64,000 nucleotides of DNA from Amycolatopsis sp. EV170708-02-1 (GTDB lineage: Bacteria > Actinomycetota > Actinomycetes > Mycobacteriales > Pseudonocardiaceae), in assembly GCF_022479115.1 (NCBI RefSeq), contig NZ_CP092497.1:744001-808000 (forward strand), written 5' to 3'. Of this stretch, positions 1 through 8,937 are shown one piece after another (the stretch's first letter is position 1; the number at the start of each line of letters is the position of its first letter). A program made the position numbers and the translations under genes. A model generated the notes under the pieces. That model did no database searches and was not told the origin of the DNA. It was given only the letters and a program-made list of their open reading frames with translations.

Positions 1-531
1 TTCGACGGTGGCGACCTGACCGAGTTCTTCAAGGGTGACCCGACCCGCGGCACCTTCATGACCGGGTTCTTCCCGATCTTCATGTTCGCCATCCCCGCCG
101 CGGCGCTGGCGATCTGGCAGACCGCGAAGCCCAGCCAGAAGAAGATCGTCGGCGGTGTGATGATCGCCGGTGCGCTGACCTCGTTCCTGACCGGTGTCAC
201 CGAGCCGATCGAGTTCTCGTTCATGTTCGTCGCGTGGCCCCTGTACCTGATCCACGCGGTCCTGACCGGAACCTCGCTGGCGCTGGTGAACGCGCTCGAC
301 ATCCACCTCGGCTTCTCCTTCTCCGCCGGGGCGATCGACTTCGCGCTCAACAGCTCACACCCGGCGGCCAGCAAGGCGTGGCTCCTCATCCCGATCGGCC
401 TGGCCTACGGGGTCATCTATTACGTGATCTTCCGCTTCGTGATCAAGAAGTGGAACCTGCGTACCCCGGGCCGCGAGGACGACTCGATCGAGGCCGACCT
501 CGAAGCCACCGCGGCCAAACCCGCCAAGTAG
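1..531 (+). CDS. PTS sugar permease, EIIC domain (3' part)
   Basis: This is the C-terminal part of a phosphotransferase-system membrane permease; the gene starts before the window and is open from base 1. About 177 residues are visible. They show hydrophobic segments and the conserved stretch GVTEPIEFSFMF, typical of the glucose/N-acetylglucosamine EIIC family, followed by a charged tail ending EATAAKPAK. No EIIB domain is fused at the C-terminus. In the family it forms the channel that phosphorylates the sugar during entry, and the phosphate comes through HPr, whose gene lies 40 bases downstream. Sugar specificity cannot be read here; a GlcNAc-type permease is likely from similarity. Completeness of the N-terminus is unknown. 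Confidence 0.85.
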   Translation, partial: FDGGDLTEFFKGDPTRGTFMTGFFPIFMFAIPAAALAIWQTAKPSQKKIVGGVMIAGALTSFLTGVTEPIEFSFMFVAWPLYLIHAVLTGTSLALVNALDIHLGFSFSAGAIDFALNSSHPAASKAWLLIPIGLAYGVIYYVIFRFVIKKWNLRTPGREDDSIEADLEATAAKPAK

Positions 532-571
532 TTTCAGCTCAGCAGTACCGAAGGCACGAAAGGGAAAGAAC

Positions 572-838
572 ATGCCGGAGAAACGCGTCACCGTGGCCAG
601 CAAGGTGGGCCTGCACGCCAGGCCCGCGGCGACGGTCGCCAAGGCGGCCGCGGCGCAGCCCGTCGCGGTGCACATCGCCAAGGCGGGCGGTGACCCGGTC
701 GCGGCCGGCAGCGTGCTGAACCTGATGACGCTCGCCGCCGGTTTCGGCGACGAGGTCATCATCAGTGCCGAGGGTGAGGGGGCCGAGGCGGCCGTCGACG
801 CCATCGCCGAGCTGGTGGCGACCGACCTCGACGCCTGA
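572..838 (+). CDS. ptsH: phosphocarrier protein HPr
   Basis: HPr carries phosphate from enzyme I to the EII permeases in the cytoplasm. The 88-residue product has normal HPr length. The active-site histidine is His15 in VGLHARPA, and the loop that holds Ser46 in other HPr proteins reads AAGSVLNLM here, with Ser47. A purine-rich stretch (gaaagggaaagaac) stands just before the ATG. It follows a PTS permease by 40 bases, so the two are probably co-transcribed. The general enzyme I gene is not in view. Whether Ser47 serves as a regulatory phosphorylation site cannot be judged from the sequence. Confidence 0.93.
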   Translation: MPEKRVTVASKVGLHARPAATVAKAAAAQPVAVHIAKAGGDPVAAGSVLNLMTLAAGFGDEVIISAEGEGAEAAVDAIAELVATDLDA

Positions 839-885
839 TCCCGATCTTGGCCGTCCGTGGTGAACCCGCGACCGCGATCGACGTC

Positions 886-938
886 GGCAGGGCGCCACCT
901 GATCGTCCACGTCACGGCTGTGGACGAGGCGCCCTGCC
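886..938 (+). terminator. hairpin downstream of ptsH
   Basis: Perfect 11-base arms GGCAGGGCGCC (886-896) and GGCGCCCTGCC (928-938) enclose a second inner stem, GTCCAC (905-910) and GTGGAC (920-925). It begins about 48 bases after the ptsH stop and fits a transcription terminator, although no T-run follows. This is structure seen in the sequence; the role is inferred. Confidence 0.5.
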
Positions 939-1071
939 ACCGCGATAGCGAGGCCTTCGGCCGGGGCGGGTTCACGCGTACGGTCGCCTGACAGGTACAT
1001 CTCCAGCTCCGCCATCGATCTCCGCGAAGCCCGGGCCGCCCCGACCGGCCCGGGCTTCGTAGGGTGTGGAC

Positions 1072-1887
1072 ATGGACAGCGTGCGCAGGATCGAACAGTG
1101 GCCGGTGGACAACGCCGCCACGGCCGTGGTGACCGCCGCCGGTGACGTGCTGGGCACGCACGGCGACACGACGAAGGTGTACCGGCTGGCGTCGGTGACC
1201 AAACCGCTCACGGCCTACGCCGCGCTGATCGCCATCGAAGAGGGCGTCGTCGAACTCGATACCCCCGCCGGGCCGGAGGGCTCCACGATCCGGCATCTGC
1301 TCGCGCACACCTCGGGCCTGGCCTTCAACGAGCACAAGCCGATGGCCGCTCCCGGCAACCGGCGCCTGTACTCGAACGCCGGCTTCGAACAGCTCGCCGA
1401 CGCGCTCACCGAGCATTCCGGCATCCCCTTCGCCGACTATCAGGCAGAGGCGCTCTTCCAGCCGCTGGGCATGAAGTCGACCAAGCTGACCGGCTCCCCC
1501 GCTTCGGGCGCGGAGTCCACTGTGGACGATCTGGTCGCGTTCGCCGCCGAACTGCAGGCCCCGAAGCTCATCGCCGCCGAAACGGTGCGCGAGGCGACTT
1601 CCGTGGTCTTCCCCGGGCTTTCCGGTGTCCTGCCCGGCTTCGGCCACCAGAAGCCGAACGACTGGGGCCTGGGCTTCGAGATCCGTGACCACAAGAGTCC
1701 ACATTGGACCGGATCGTCGAGCTCCCCGCGGACCTTCGGCCACTTCGGGCAGTCCGGCACCTTCCTCTGGGTCGATCCCGACGCCGGCGCCGCCTGTGTC
1801 GCGCTCACCGACCGCGCCTTCGGCCCGTGGGCGGCCGAGGTGTGGCCGCCCTACACCGACGCCGTGCTCGCGGAGCTGGGTCAATAA
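1072..1887 (+). CDS. serine hydrolase of the beta-lactamase / DD-peptidase fold
   Basis: The 271-residue product shows the three motifs of class C-type penicillin-recognising hydrolases: SxxK as S-V-T-K at residues 41-44, YxN as Y-S-N at 100-102, and the HxG-type motif as HFGQSG at 224-229. Such proteins are serine acyl-enzyme hydrolases and range from esterases to D-aminopeptidases and beta-lactamases. There is no signal peptide, so it is probably cytoplasmic, which argues against a secreted beta-lactamase. It is short for the family (350-400 is common), mostly because the N-terminus before SxxK is brief. GTG at 1066 is an alternative start. It stands alone between ptsH and the iron operon. 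The substrate is unknown. Confidence 0.85.
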   Translation: MDSVRRIEQWPVDNAATAVVTAAGDVLGTHGDTTKVYRLASVTKPLTAYAALIAIEEGVVELDTPAGPEGSTIRHLLAHTSGLAFNEHKPMAAPGNRRLYSNAGFEQLADALTEHSGIPFADYQAEALFQPLGMKSTKLTGSPASGAESTVDDLVAFAAELQAPKLIAAETVREATSVVFPGLSGVLPGFGHQKPNDWGLGFEIRDHKSPHWTGSSSSPRTFGHFGQSGTFLWVDPDAGAACVALTDRAFGPWAAEVWPPYTDAVLAELGQ

Positions 1888-1970
1888 CCCACCCCGAACC
1901 CGGTCATCCCTCGAATGAGTGACGTGACCGAGGTTGCATCACGCAATGGCCACGATGCCTTGTCAGCCCA

Positions 1971-1989
1971 TTAGGTGAGCTTTACCTTA
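1971..1989. promoter_or_regulatory. IdeR/DmdR-type iron box
   Basis: The 19-mer TTAGGTGAGCTTTACCTTA agrees with the actinobacterial iron box TTAGGTTAGGCTAACCTAA at about 14 of 19 positions and keeps the outer TTAGGT and ACCT elements. It ends 40 bases before the GTG of an iron-binding lipoprotein gene, where a DtxR-family repressor holding Fe2+ would block transcription. The site is seen; the regulator is inferred from family knowledge. Confidence 0.75.
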
Positions 1990-2029
1990 GCCGCGGCACA
2001 ACCGTGGGGGCTGACCGAAGGAGGACCCC

Positions 2030-3049
2030 GTGGCTGTGGGCCGAGTAGCCGTCGTCCTGTGCATCGCGGCGCTGCTGACGACTTCCGTCGCCGCTTGCGA
2101 CAGCGCGGAGGAATCCGACGCGCTGGTGATCTACTCCGGACGCAACAAGGAGCTCGTCGGCGGGCTCCTCGACCGGCTGAAGCAGGCCACCGGGACCCCC
2201 GTCGAAGTGCGCTACGGCGGCAGCGGGGAGATGGCCGCGCAACTGCTGGAAGAGGGTGAGCGGACCCAGGCGGACGTCTTCTTCGCCCAGGACGCCGGCG
2301 CGCTCGGCGCGGTCGCGGGCCAGGGCAGGCTCTCGCCCCTCCCCGCCGACGTGCTGGACCTGGTGCCCGCCGGGTATCGCGCCGACGACGGCCGCTGGGT
2401 CGCCACCTCGGCGCGGGTACGGGTCGTCGCCTACGACCCACGCGCGGTCGCCGAAGCCGACCTGCCGAAGGGCCTCGACGACATCGTCGACCCGAAGTGG
2501 AAGGGCAGGCTGGGGTTCGCCCCGACCAACGGCTCCTGGCAGGCGTTCGTGACCTCGGTCCGGGTCCTCAAGGGCGAGGACTTCGCCCGCGACTGGCTGC
2601 GCAGGTTCGCCGCGAACGAACCGAAGCGGTTCGACAACAACGTCGCGATCCTCAACGCCGTCAACGACGGCCAGCTCCCCGCCGGGTTGATCAACCACTA
2701 CTACTGGCACGCCAAGGTCGCCGAGATGGGCGCGGGCGCGGTGCGGGCGAAACTGCACCACGTGCCCGGCGGCGACCCGCTCGGCCTGGTCAACGTCGCC
2801 GGCGCGGGGGTCGTCGAGGGGACCGACCGGAAGGACGCCGCGCTGAAGGCCGTCCGGTTCCTGCTGTCCGAGGAGGCGCAACGGCACTTCGCCGACGTCA
2901 CCGCGGAGTACCCGGTCGTCCCGGCGGTGAAGGGGTCGAAGCACCAGTTGCCTCCGCTCACCGAGCTGCACGGTCCCGACATCGATCTCTCCAAGCTGTC
3001 GTCGCTTCAGCAGACCGTCGCGCTGCTTCAGGAAACGGGCCTGTCCTGA
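2030..3049 (+). CDS. iron(III) ABC transporter substrate-binding lipoprotein
   Basis: This is an extracytoplasmic binding protein of the ferric-ion family (FbpA/FutA-like). A lipoprotein signal ends in VAAC with the lipid-bearing Cys23, so it is tethered to the outer face of the membrane. The mature part begins with the family's 'LVIYSGRN' strand. It carries the adjacent tyrosine pair Y224-Y225 in INHYYW, which in this family binds Fe3+ directly. The 339-residue length is normal. The start is GTG with GGAGG close upstream. The gene opens an operon with an overlapping permease and ATPase, and an iron box lies just upstream, so repression when iron is plentiful is expected. Free ferric ion is the likeliest ligand, but a chelate cannot be excluded. 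Confidence 0.9.
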   Translation: MAVGRVAVVLCIAALLTTSVAACDSAEESDALVIYSGRNKELVGGLLDRLKQATGTPVEVRYGGSGEMAAQLLEEGERTQADVFFAQDAGALGAVAGQGRLSPLPADVLDLVPAGYRADDGRWVATSARVRVVAYDPRAVAEADLPKGLDDIVDPKWKGRLGFAPTNGSWQAFVTSVRVLKGEDFARDWLRRFAANEPKRFDNNVAILNAVNDGQLPAGLINHYYWHAKVAEMGAGAVRAKLHHVPGGDPLGLVNVAGAGVVEGTDRKDAALKAVRFLLSEEAQRHFADVTAEYPVVPAVKGSKHQLPPLTELHGPDIDLSKLSSLQQTVALLQETGLS

Positions 3050-4551
3050 AAGGCGTCTTCCGCGCCGCCCCGGCACTGACGACGCTCGGTGTCCTGGTCG
3101 CGGCCGCGGCGGTGACGCCGCTCGGCTACCTCGCGGTCCGCTCGTTCGACCGCGGGGTGGGCGAGGTGTGGCGCGTCCTGTGGCGGTCGCGCACCTTCGA
3201 CCTCGCCGCGCGCAGTGTCGCGCTGGCGGTGGCGGTCACCGCGGCCTGCCTGGTCCTCGGTGTGCTCTCCGCGTGGCTCGTCGTGCGCAGCGACCTGCCG
3301 GGACGCCGGTTCGCCGGGATCCTCCTGGTACTGCCGCTGGCCGTGCCGTCCTACGTCGCCGGGTTCACCTGGCTGGCGCTGGCTCCGGGCCTGACCGGGT
3401 TCTGGGGCGCGTTCCTGGTGCTGACGCTGGTGTCGTACCCGTATGTCCTGCTTCCCGTCGCGGCGGCGCTGCGCACCGCGGATCCGGCGGTCGAAGAGGT
3501 CGCGCGATCGCTGGGCCGCACGAGCGCGCGAACGTTCTTCTCGGTGACGCTGCGGCAGATCCGGCCCGCGGCCACCGCGGGCGGGCTGCTGGTCGCGCTG
3601 TACGTGCTGAGCGACTTCGGCGCGGTGTCGCTGATGCGGTTCGAGGCGTTCACCCTCGGTATCTACACCAGCTATCGCGGCACCTTCGACCGGACGCCCG
3701 CCGCCATCCTCGGCTGCGTCCTGGTCGTCCTCGCGATCCTGCTGACCGTCGGCGAACGGCGCGCCCGGGGCGCGACCGGCGGCCGGGGTGACCGCGAGCC
3801 CGTCCGCGTTCCCCTCGGCGGGGCGAAGATCCCGGCTGTGGCCGGGACGGCGGTGGTGCTCCTGCTCGCCCTCGGCGTGCCGGTGGCCAGCCTCGTCCGA
3901 TGGCTGGTCGCGGGCAGTTCGGCCGCGGGCGGCGATCTGCTCTCGACGGCCGGGAACACCGTGGCGGTGGCGGCCTACGGCGCGCTCCTCACCGTCGTGT
4001 TCGCCCTGCCGGTCGGGATCCTCGCGGCACGGCACCGGGGGCCGCTCGTCCGCGGGATGGAAGTGGCGAGCTTCGCCGGGCACGCGCTGCCGGGTATCAC
4101 GGTCGGGCTCGCGCTGGTGTTCTTCGGGATCCGCGTGCTGCCGGAGCTCTACCAGACGACGTCGATGTTGGCCTTCGCCTACGCGGTGCTCTTCCTCCCG
4201 CTGGCGGTGAGCGCGGTGCGGACCGCCGTGGCGCACGCGCAACCGGTACTCGAAGACGTCTCGCGGTCGCTCGGGAAGGGCCGTTCGGCCACCCGGCTGC
4301 TGGTCACCGTGCCGCTGGCGGCTCCGGGCATCTCGGCGGGCGCGGCGCTCGTCTTCCTCACCTGCGCCAAGGAACTGCCCGCGACCTTGCTGCTCCGGCC
4401 GACCGGGGTGGACACGCTGGCCACCGAGCTGTGGACGAAGACCGAGATCGGCGCCTACGCCGCGGCCGCGCCCTACGCGGCGGTCCTGCTGGTGGTGGCG
4501 GCCGTCCCGGCCGTCGTCCTCGACCGGTTCCTGCGAGGAGTGACGCGATGA
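3046..4551 (+). CDS. iron(III) ABC transporter permease (FbpB-like, two-domain)
   Basis: This integral membrane protein is the translocation channel of the importer. At about 501 residues it contains two permease halves. Each has the EAA-type loop that docks the ATPase: EEVARSLG near residue 150 and EDVSRSLG near 402. This duplicated layout is typical of FbpB/SfuB iron permeases. The start is uncertain. The frame has no ATG, GTG or TTG near the end of the upstream gene; CTG at 3046, overlapping the upstream stop as CTGA, would include the first membrane segment, while GTG at 3112 would cut into it. It overlaps the ATPase gene by an ATGA, so translation is probably coupled. Confidence 0.85.
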   Translation: MKGVFRAAPALTTLGVLVAAAAVTPLGYLAVRSFDRGVGEVWRVLWRSRTFDLAARSVALAVAVTAACLVLGVLSAWLVVRSDLPGRRFAGILLVLPLAVPSYVAGFTWLALAPGLTGFWGAFLVLTLVSYPYVLLPVAAALRTADPAVEEVARSLGRTSARTFFSVTLRQIRPAATAGGLLVALYVLSDFGAVSLMRFEAFTLGIYTSYRGTFDRTPAAILGCVLVVLAILLTVGERRARGATGGRGDREPVRVPLGGAKIPAVAGTAVVLLLALGVPVASLVRWLVAGSSAAGGDLLSTAGNTVAVAAYGALLTVVFALPVGILAARHRGPLVRGMEVASFAGHALPGITVGLALVFFGIRVLPELYQTTSMLAFAYAVLFLPLAVSAVRTAVAHAQPVLEDVSRSLGKGRSATRLLVTVPLAAPGISAGAALVFLTCAKELPATLLLRPTGVDTLATELWTKTEIGAYAAAAPYAAVLLVVAAVPAVVLDRFLRGVTR

Positions 4552-5564
4552 GCGGCTTGGACGTGAAGGGCCTGATCGCCGGGTACGGACCGGAACCGGT
4601 GCTGCGCGGGCTGGATCTGCGGGTGCCCGAGGGCGGGCTCGTGGCGGTGCTCGGGCCGTCCGGCTGCGGGAAGACGACCCTGCTCCGGGTGCTCGCCGGG
4701 TTCCACCCGGTCCGCGACGGCGAGATCCGCCTCGGTGGCAGGCTGCTCGCCGGCGGATCCGCGCACGTGCCGCCGGAACGACGCGGCATCGGGATCGTGC
4801 CGCAGGAGGGCGCCCTGTTCCCGCATCTGAGCGTCGCGGGCAACGTGGGTTTCGGCTTGTCCCGCGCCGGACGGCGCGACGGCCGGATCGGCGAACTCCT
4901 CGATCTGGTCGGGCTTTCCGGTTACGACGCGCGAAAACCCGGCGAACTGTCCGGCGGGCAGCAACGCCGGGTCGCGCTCGCCCGCGCGCTCGCGCCGCGG
5001 CCGGGTGTCGTGCTGATGGACGAGCCGTTCTCCTCGCTCGACGCGAGCCTGCGCGACGAACTCCGGGTGGACGTCCGCGCGGCGCTGCGCGCGTTCGGCG
5101 CGACGGCGTTGCTCGTGACGCACGACCAGGAGGAGGCGCTCGGCATGGCCGATCTGGTCGCGGTGCTGCGTGACGGCGTCGTCGCGCAACTCGGGACACC
5201 ACAAGAGATCTACGCCCGGCCCGCCGATCTCGGTGTCGCGCTCTTCGTCGGCGAGGCGGTCACTTTCCCCGGGCACGCGGAAAACGGGACGGTGGACACG
5301 CCGCTGGGCAGGCTCCCCGTCCAGGGCGCCGGCGGCGGAACCGTCCTGCTGCGCCCCGAACAACTGCACGCCGACGCCGAGGGCGTACCGGCCACAGTGG
5401 ACGATGTCCGGTTCCACGGGCACGACGCCACCGTGTCGCTTCGGCTCGCCGGAGGCGAGCGGGTACGCCAGCGTGTCCAAGGACCGCTCGCGTTCTCCCC
5501 TGGTGACGAGGTCCGCGTGCGCGTGTCGGGCCCCGCCTTGTTCTTCGCCGGGGAACCGGCATGA
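4548..5564 (+). CDS. iron(III) ABC transporter ATP-binding protein (FbpC-like)
   Basis: This is the ATPase that powers the importer from the cytoplasmic face. The 338-residue protein has Walker A GPSGCGKTT at residues 36-44, signature LSGGQQ at 134-139, Walker B VVLMDEP near 155-161, and the switch histidine in LLVTHDQEEA. After the nucleotide domain comes a TOBE-like C-terminal region with LLRPEQL, as in CysA/PotA/FbpC ATPases. The gene starts at the ATGA overlap with the permease and its own stop overlaps the next gene by four bases, so four genes form one translationally coupled unit. Nothing is missing from the catalytic motifs. Confidence 0.92.
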   Translation: MSGLDVKGLIAGYGPEPVLRGLDLRVPEGGLVAVLGPSGCGKTTLLRVLAGFHPVRDGEIRLGGRLLAGGSAHVPPERRGIGIVPQEGALFPHLSVAGNVGFGLSRAGRRDGRIGELLDLVGLSGYDARKPGELSGGQQRRVALARALAPRPGVVLMDEPFSSLDASLRDELRVDVRAALRAFGATALLVTHDQEEALGMADLVAVLRDGVVAQLGTPQEIYARPADLGVALFVGEAVTFPGHAENGTVDTPLGRLPVQGAGGGTVLLRPEQLHADAEGVPATVDDVRFHGHDATVSLRLAGGERVRQRVQGPLAFSPGDEVRVRVSGPALFFAGEPA

Positions 5565-8014
5565 CCAAGGCGGCCGGTCTCGGCTTCCTCGGCGACCTGG
5601 CGATCCATGGCGACCGGACCGCGCTGATCGCCCCGGACGGCTCGGCGCTGAGCTATCGGGAACTGGACCGGCGAGTGTCCACTGTGGCCGATCGGCTCGG
5701 GCCGGTCCGCCGGTTGGTGTTGCTGGCCGCCGCCAACGACGTCGACACCCTGGTCGCCTACCTCGCGGCGCTCCGCGGCGGGCATCCCGTGCTGCTGGTC
5801 CCCCGCGGCCAGGCGGACACGCTGACCGAGAGCTACGACCCCGACGTCGTCATCGACGGCGGCCTGACCGAACGGCGGCCGGGCACCGCCCACGAACTAC
5901 ATCCCGAGCTGGCGTTGCTGCTTTCCACCTCGGGGTCCACCGGTTCACCCAAACTGGTGCGCCTTTCGGCCGAAAGCCTGCGGGCCAACGCCGCCGCCAT
6001 CGCCGAGTACCTCGACATCCGGGCCGGCGACCGCGCCGTCGCCGCGCTGCCGTTGTCCTACTGCTATGGGCTTTCCGTGGTGAACAGCAACCTCCTGCGC
6101 GGCGCGTGCCTGCTGCTGACCGAGCGGTCCGTCCTCGATCCCGCGTTCTGGACGCTGGTGAAGGAGCGGCGCGCGACGAGCCTGCACGGTGTCCCGCATA
6201 CCTTCGCCCTGCTCGACCGGGCCGGGTTCGATCGGCTCGAACTGCCCGATCTCCGCTATGTCACGCAGGCGGGCGGCCGGCTCGATCCCGCGAAGGTGGC
6301 CGAGTACGCCGAGCTCGGACGGCGGCGCGGCTGGCGGTTCTTCGTGATGTACGGCCAGACCGAGGCCACCGCCCGGATGGCGTATCTGCCGCCGGAGCTG
6401 GCGGGCGCGCATCCCACCGCGATCGGCCTGCCCGTCCCGGGCGGCGAGTTCGACCTCGCCGACGACGGGGAGCTGATCTATCGCGGCCCGAACGTGATGC
6501 TCGGCTACGCGCACACCCCCGCGGACCTGGCCTTGGGCCGGACCGTCCACGAACTCCCGACCGGCGACCTCGGACGGCGGAACCCGGCCGGGCTGTACGA
6601 GGTGACCGGCCGCAAGAGCCGCTTCGTCAAGCCGTTCGGGCTGCGCGTCGACCTCGACCGGGTGGAACGCCTCCTCGCCGAGGCCGGGATCGAGGCCGTG
6701 GCCGCGGGTGACGACACCCGGGTGGTGATCGCCGTCCACCGGTCCGCCGAGCGGGCGGCCGCCCTCGTCCGCGCCCGGTTCGGCCTGCCGCCGTCGAGCG
6801 TCTTCGTCCATCGCATGCCTGAATTCCCGTTGCTGCCCAACGGAAAACCCGACTACCGGGCCATCGCCGCGGCCGGGGAACCGGCGAACGCGGAGCCTGG
6901 ATCCGTACGCCAGGCGTTCGCCGCCGTCTTCGGCCGCCGCGACATCCCCGGTGACGCGACCTTCGTCGGGCTGGGCGGCGATTCCCTTTCCTACGTCAGG
7001 ATGTCGATCGCGCTGGAACGGGTGCTCGGACGGCTTCCCGACGACTGGCCGTCCACACCGGTCTCGGACCTCGAGCACCTGCGCGCGACACCCTCGCGGT
7101 GGGCGACGCTGGAGACCAACGTCCTCCTTCGCGCGCTGGCGATCGTCTTCATCGTGGGCACGCACATGGAGTTGTTCACCGTCCACGGCGGCGCGCATCT
7201 GCTGCTGATCGTGGCGGGCTGGAACTTCGCCCGGTTCGTGCTGCCCGGCCCGGCGACGCGGATCGCCCGCGCCGCGCTGCCGATCGCCGTACCCGCGATC
7301 GCCTGGCTCGGCTACCGGCTCGCCGTCACCGACGACGTGTCGTGGACGAACGTGCTGCTGATCAACAACTTCACGCTCACCGGCGCATACGGGTACTGGT
7401 TCGTCGAAGTGCTCGTGCACGCCTTCCTGGCGCTGTCACTGGTGTTCGCGATCCCGGCGGTACGCCGTGCCGAGCGGGAGCACGGGTTCGCCACGGCGCT
7501 GGTCGCGCTCGGCGCCGGGCTCCTGCTCCGGGTGAGCCTCGGGGAGGCTCCGTCGTTCCCCGAGCTGCACTGGACGACGCTCGGCACGGTCTGGTTCTTC
7601 GCGCTCGGCTGGCTCGCCCACAAGGCGCGCACGGGCACGCAGCGGGCCGTCGTGCTGGCGTTCGGTTTCCTGCTCGTCCCGGGGATGGTCGGCGACCCGC
7701 TGTGGGAGGCCGTGGTGCTGGGCGGGCTGGTGCTGGTGCTGCTCCAGATCCGCGTGCCGGTGCCGGGCGTGGCGGTCGGCCCCCTCGGGCTGCTCGCGAG
7801 CGCGTCGCTCTACGTCTACCTGACCCACTGGACGGTCTTCCCCGCCCTGCTGCCGTACCTTCCGGCGCCGGTCGTGCTGGCGCTGAGCCTGGCGGCGGGC
7901 ACGGCCGTGTGGTGGATCGTGCAGCTCGTCACGCACCGGGTGCGGCGCTACTCCATGACGCGGATCGGCGAACCCGCCTGGAAGGCCGCGATGTCCTCGA
8001 CCGCGTCGCGGTAG
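5561..8014 (+). CDS. adenylation domain - carrier protein - membrane acyltransferase fusion
   Basis: The 817-residue protein joins three modules. Residues 1 to about 445 are an AMP-forming adenylation domain: phosphate loop STSGSTGSPK near 121-130, YGQTEAT, GDLGRR and NGKPDY near its end. A short carrier domain follows, with GLGGDS and Ser475 as the probable phosphopantetheine site. From about 520 the chain is multi-pass membrane. Its first segment has Arg524 and His535 in an R-x10-H arrangement, the hallmark of acyltransferase-3 proteins such as OafA. I infer that an acid is activated, loaded on the carrier and passed through or onto the membrane domain to an unknown acceptor. There is no condensation or thioesterase domain. 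The four-base overlap with the iron ATPase gene puts it in the iron-box operon, so a role during iron shortage is likely. Substrate and acceptor are unknown. Confidence 0.85.
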   Translation: MTKAAGLGFLGDLAIHGDRTALIAPDGSALSYRELDRRVSTVADRLGPVRRLVLLAAANDVDTLVAYLAALRGGHPVLLVPRGQADTLTESYDPDVVIDGGLTERRPGTAHELHPELALLLSTSGSTGSPKLVRLSAESLRANAAAIAEYLDIRAGDRAVAALPLSYCYGLSVVNSNLLRGACLLLTERSVLDPAFWTLVKERRATSLHGVPHTFALLDRAGFDRLELPDLRYVTQAGGRLDPAKVAEYAELGRRRGWRFFVMYGQTEATARMAYLPPELAGAHPTAIGLPVPGGEFDLADDGELIYRGPNVMLGYAHTPADLALGRTVHELPTGDLGRRNPAGLYEVTGRKSRFVKPFGLRVDLDRVERLLAEAGIEAVAAGDDTRVVIAVHRSAERAAALVRARFGLPPSSVFVHRMPEFPLLPNGKPDYRAIAAAGEPANAEPGSVRQAFAAVFGRRDIPGDATFVGLGGDSLSYVRMSIALERVLGRLPDDWPSTPVSDLEHLRATPSRWATLETNVLLRALAIVFIVGTHMELFTVHGGAHLLLIVAGWNFARFVLPGPATRIARAALPIAVPAIAWLGYRLAVTDDVSWTNVLLINNFTLTGAYGYWFVEVLVHAFLALSLVFAIPAVRRAEREHGFATALVALGAGLLLRVSLGEAPSFPELHWTTLGTVWFFALGWLAHKARTGTQRAVVLAFGFLLVPGMVGDPLWEAVVLGGLVLVLLQIRVPVPGVAVGPLGLLASASLYVYLTHWTVFPALLPYLPAPVVLALSLAAGTAVWWIVQLVTHRVRRYSMTRIGEPAWKAAMSSTASR

Positions 8015-8889
8015 AAGATCTCGTAGGCCTCCCGGGTGACGTAGCCGATATGCGGCGTGAGCACGACGTTGTCCAGCGTCCGCAGCGGATGCTCCGAGGG
8101 CAGCGGCTCGACGTCGTACACGTCCAGCGCGGCGACCGCGATCTCCTTGCGGCGCAAGGCGTCCACGAGCGCGGCTTCGTCCACGATCGGGCCTCGTGAG
8201 GTGTTGACCAGCATCGCCGTCGGCTTCATCGCGGCGAGTTCGGGCGCGCCGACGAGCCCGCGGCTGCGGCCGCTGAGCACCAGATGGACCGACAGGACGT
8301 CCGCGCGGGCGAACAGTTCGTCCTTCGACACCGCGGTCACGCCGTGCGGGTCGGCCTTCTCCTGGGTCAGGTTCTGGCTCCACGCGATGGTCTCCATGCC
8401 GAACGCCTGGCCGATCCTGGCCGCGCCGGCGCCGAGCCTGCCGAGCCCGAGCAGCCCGAGCGTCTTGCCGGACAGGATCGTGCCGACGGTGGTCTGCCAG
8501 CCGCCCTCACGCATGTTCCGCGACTCCACCGGCACGTTCCGCGCGGCGGCGAGGATCAGCGCCCAGGTGTGCTCGGCCGCGGGGGCCGCGATGTACCCGG
8601 TGGACGAGACGACCACGCCGTTGCGCCGGGCGGCGGCCACGTCGATCGCGGCGTTGCGGTGGCCGGTGCTCACCAGCAGCTTGAGCGCGGGCAGCCGGTC
8701 GAGGACTTCGGCGGGGAAGCGGGTGCGTTCGCGCATCGCCACCACCACCTCGAAGTCACGCAGGCGGCCCACCACGTCGGCGGGATCCGCGAACGGCTTC
8801 GTGAACACCTCGATCTCGGCGCCGAGGGAGTCCCAGTCCCCGAAACCGAGCGCCACTTCCTGGTAGTCGTCGAGAATCGCGATCTTCAT
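7948..8889 (-). CDS. D-isomer-specific 2-hydroxyacid dehydrogenase family protein
   Basis: This is a cytoplasmic NAD(P)-dependent oxidoreductase of the D-lactate/phosphoglycerate dehydrogenase family, 313 residues. It shows the nucleotide-binding loop GLLGLGRLG in the middle, followed by the conserved NTSRGPIVDEAALVDAL helix and the catalytic histidine in LTPHIGY; the catalytic Arg is likely in LVNTSRG's upstream region (LSGRSRG). The start ATG at 8889 is supported by the divergent gene that begins at 8938. The 3' end overlaps the convergent acyltransferase fusion gene by 67 bases. The substrate cannot be named; phosphoglycerate dehydrogenase proper usually has a C-terminal ACT domain, which is absent. 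Confidence 0.88.
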   Translation of the reverse strand: MKIAILDDYQEVALGFGDWDSLGAEIEVFTKPFADPADVVGRLRDFEVVVAMRERTRFPAEVLDRLPALKLLVSTGHRNAAIDVAAARRNGVVVSSTGYIAAPAAEHTWALILAAARNVPVESRNMREGGWQTTVGTILSGKTLGLLGLGRLGAGAARIGQAFGMETIAWSQNLTQEKADPHGVTAVSKDELFARADVLSVHLVLSGRSRGLVGAPELAAMKPTAMLVNTSRGPIVDEAALVDALRRKEIAVAALDVYDVEPLPSEHPLRTLDNVVLTPHIGYVTREAYEIFYRDAVEDIAAFQAGSPIRVME

Positions 8890-8937
8890 GTCCCCCAGGC
8901 TAGAGTCGGCGCCGAAGCCATGCCTGGGGAGGCCACC

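Noticed and set aside
1072..1887. secreted beta-lactamase
   Set aside because: The SxxK, YxN and HxG motifs fit, but there is no signal peptide and the family is mostly esterases or peptidases.
5561..8014. a complete non-ribosomal peptide synthetase module
   Set aside because: There is no condensation or thioesterase domain; the C-terminal third is membrane-spanning.
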